From Candidatus Omnitrophota bacterium (lineage in GTDB: Bacteria; Omnitrophota; Gorgyraeia; Gygaellales; Profunditerraquicolaceae): a stretch of DNA of 7,563 bases. Both the position numbers and the translations under genes were made by a program. Positions 6,701 to 7,563 of the stretch are shown one piece after another; position 1 is the stretch's first letter; the number at the start of each line of letters is the position of its first letter. Below the pieces are notes generated by a model, which ran no database searches, was not told the DNA's origin, and saw only the letters and a program-made list of their open reading frames with translations. The stretch spans positions 1 through 7,563 of the forward strand of contig JAPLLM010000046.1 of the NCBI GenBank assembly GCA_026387555.1, in the 5' to 3' direction.

Positions 6701-7563
6701 TTCAACGCCCCCAGAGTATACGCCAGTAGAGCCTTGTCTTTCTACCGCTTTTATCAACTTTTCCCTACCTAAAGAGTCTCCTATTCTCGCAAGGGCAGCC
6801 GCAGCGAAAAAAGAAACATATTCATTTGAATATTTAAGCATCCTTTTGCAACTATTATATAGCTCTTCCTTGGTCACTTTTGTAGCCAGCATAATGCCCT
6901 TAGGTTCAATATCTATCTGAACCCCGTTATCATAATTCTCTGACAAATATGCATCCAACATTACTATTCTTTCTTCTGCTGACGCATAGCGAATAAGGGT
7001 AAATTTTGCCGGAAGAAGCTGAAAAGCATTCAAATAAAGATTTTCCCCATCTTTAAGATTTCCTTTTGCAACTTCTTTTTTAGCCTCTCTAATATATTCA
7101 TTTGCCTTAAAATGTATATCCCAAATGTACACATGTTGGCCGTTTAGAGGCGCGGTTATAAATAAGATTAAAAGTATCGCTCGGTACAGAAAATTACGAA
7201 ATTTGCTTCCCGGCGGGCCGCGAGGAAGCCGGGGAGCCCCTTCCGGCTTATTTATCTCTCCCAACGCGCGCTCAAGCGCTAACCGGTACGACCTTTCATA
7301 AAATCCTCCATCCCAATTATTGCGCGACAGAAATACAGTTATCACCTTAGACTCGCAATCCACAGACACCGCAGCAGCAAAAAGCATATAGCCTTTGACC
7401 AGACTTACCTTAAAACTCCATCCCTTAAGATTAATCCCTCTACTATCTTTCCACATCACAAATACTTTTTTGTAATAATCCGAGCTGGTCTCATGCCAGG
7501 ATCCTGCTTTGTTATACAAAAGCAGAGGTTTACCGTCCTCCCACTTCTCAATACGGCCTTCTT
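3704..7563 (-). CDS. Giant HEAT-repeat protein with hydrolase-like domain and proline-rich tail, 5' end outside window
   Basis: About 1,285 residues are visible, numbered from the first full codon at 7561. The frame is still open at the right edge; a TTG at 7519 is no convincing start. Order: a segment (1-105) with TSSDYYKKVFVMWKDSRG and GWSFKVS, faintly like exosortase-associated EpsI; a GC-rich linker (PEGAPRLPRGPPGSK); one membrane span at about 122-141 (LYRAILLILFITAPL); then about 190-920 of HEAT/PBS-lyase-type repeats such as DDPVPLVRAQAALALSAYL, a protein-binding superhelix. Residues 945-1144 look like an alpha/beta hydrolase: strand AIVVVYEG, a nucleophile elbow GNSYA (Ser 1037, Ala in place of the usual last Gly), TADKFP (Asp 1097) and QHAGY (His 1123) as a possible triad. 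The last 140 residues are rich in Pro, Ile and Asn (IPTIPDISVPNISVPRFQQP). Most of the protein is probably outside the cytoplasm. HEAT repeats are certain, hydrolase activity probable only. Confidence 0.88.
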   Translation of the reverse strand, partial: EGRIEKWEDGKPLLLYNKAGSWHETSSDYYKKVFVMWKDSRGINLKGWSFKVSLVKGYMLFAAAVSVDCESKVITVFLSRNNWDGGFYERSYRLALERALGEINKPEGAPRLPRGPPGSKFRNFLYRAILLILFITAPLNGQHVYIWDIHFKANEYIREAKKEVAKGNLKDGENLYLNAFQLLPAKFTLIRYASAEERIVMLDAYLSENYDNGVQIDIEPKGIMLATKVTKEELYNSCKRMLKYSNEYVSFFAAAALARIGDSLGREKLIKAVERQGSTGVYSGGVENIAAGKAWDDYMFMVGVSSLVDLGDSAAVPHLISILWNTKGYKPATRAYAAYNLSKYRDEGMVASLKKAAVDNDKRVCAAAIFALGCLQDLGSFDVFAAALITDNRGVVNEAITALGKLGDPRAVKLFEEVLKHRKDKETKLRVVFALAQIEGNEAFSLLARLAKDGRAEVRAAAITVLSKFNNPDTKEIFIAALDDPVPLVRAQAALALSAYLNKDPTLVEKLVIIFNKEKDDAVRVAYIKSLGVAKGEEVKGFFTGIVSGKYNEEIRAEALSALADRARNEAEAYVILHEKLDDKSKVVASVAVVRLVQHIGTYPQIESTVKEALVKADLNTRLRILSGLGLSRTLKAVQIIWPYIESTDLAMKHQALLALGRTGMPEVFPALSWAANNPFPPETKQITAIALGLLGSPEGLPVLRELMKHDDPLVYGAAMEGFARIPGAPLAELKPFLDYKEPAIVLNTLNILRPVVVGDADLTKKYVELAKPGNDNLVRSMATIGLGGINNPDVFNVCLLNTRSLDWLLRQSAATAFGKMSSDSAVVPLMGLLQDKNLSVCQAALEGLQGRVANNPVVANGIKPFLDDPRWQMREAAVNVLSKSTDNRFSVEALIPRLQDNSSAVSQAARMGLAQKLTEDQKLIVTYPVLKELEPWIKEYQSKPGAIVVVYEGLDVGDKHSVNGVREAGWSSGLLLTDTLNLMNKLSSGKIEFREGNWSGNWPAHPHDVAPVAQFLYKAWEDARSSGRELIVIGNSYANRVVPEAFQFLQKDYSNPNIKANLFIGTGYPGLGIFVNLDFLRTASIREPVLIGSTADKFPFMTPYALAREYNASYIIFPSVQHAGYKGYFDHPYSVSTIIGEIGFTTPILPKINLYSDVLSLSQPKIENKIPRFDDISNYRTAPINSVLMNIGWQQIVQPNSIYNPKIDYSSTFGLKMIPTIPDISVPNISVPRFQQPAFNPLPNSIQITPYHSIIPAPIYTPPINIMPPAPVNIPIPNFNNKFP
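7205..7249. repeat. 45-bp GC-rich palindromic block inside the HEAT gene
   Basis: Two overlapping inverted repeats: GCTTCC (7205-7210) with GGAAGC (7224-7229), and AAGCCGG (7226-7232) with CCGGCTT (7243-7249). About 35 of 45 bases are G or C, against AT-rich flanks. It is exactly 15 codons long and encodes the Pro/Arg/Gly linker directly before the membrane span, so it could be an in-frame palindromic insertion. Confidence 0.5.

Noticed and set aside
3361..6772. Plus-strand open frames opposite the membrane-protein and HEAT genes
   Set aside because: Their compositions are odd mirrors of the minus-strand codons and the HEAT frame is unambiguous throughout.
1..7563. CRISPR arrays, tRNA or rRNA genes, transposases, known riboswitches
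   Set aside because: No regularly spaced direct repeats, no cloverleaf or rRNA-like stretches, no transposase motifs, and the leader repeats do not match a riboswitch I know.

Overview
This is a 7.56 kb stretch of bacterial chromosome in which every supported gene lies on the minus strand, so it reads from the right edge to the left edge. Good Shine-Dalgarno sites, a lipoprotein signal, PilZ domains and signal peptides point to a Gram-negative-type bacterium. The giant HEAT-repeat protein and a possible exosortase-associated segment would fit an uncultured lineage such as Omnitrophota or another PVC-like group. That placement is a guess, because no marker gene is present.

Layout, in transcription order. 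(1) 7563-3704: a very large gene whose 5' end lies outside the window. It encodes an N-terminal segment, a membrane span, about 700 residues of HEAT repeats, an alpha/beta-hydrolase-like domain and a proline/isoleucine/asparagine-rich tail. (2) 3686-3300 and 3223-2837: two paralogous small four-helix membrane proteins. (3) 2816-2016: a secreted protein of unknown function. (4) 1914-1214: a tandem PilZ (c-di-GMP receptor type) gene whose first domain is split by a frameshift, and whose second domain has its own strong internal start. (5) 1055-1: an ABC-transporter solute-binding lipoprotein of the sugar type, cut off by the left edge, with its own sigma70-like promoters. The longest stretch without a gene is the roughly 160 bp between the PilZ gene and the lipoprotein gene.

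The most unusual signal is a repeated translation-start module. It consists of a G-rich Shine-Dalgarno site, then GTG, then codons for about MLNF(E/Q)NAGKEM. It occurs at the 5' ends of three consecutive unrelated genes (the second membrane protein, the secreted protein and the PilZ gene). In one gene it is fused in frame. In the other two it is decayed or shifted by small duplications. Genes 2 and 3 are AT-rich compared with the GC-rich PilZ/lipoprotein part, and module copies bracket the second membrane protein and the secreted protein like a small cassette array. A second oddity is a 45-bp, roughly 78% GC palindromic block sitting in frame inside the large gene just before its membrane span.

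How the genes work together is not evident. The large protein, the membrane proteins and the secreted protein are packed closely enough to be one transcript and are all predicted to be in or outside the membrane. The PilZ and solute-binding genes look like a functionally separate neighbourhood.
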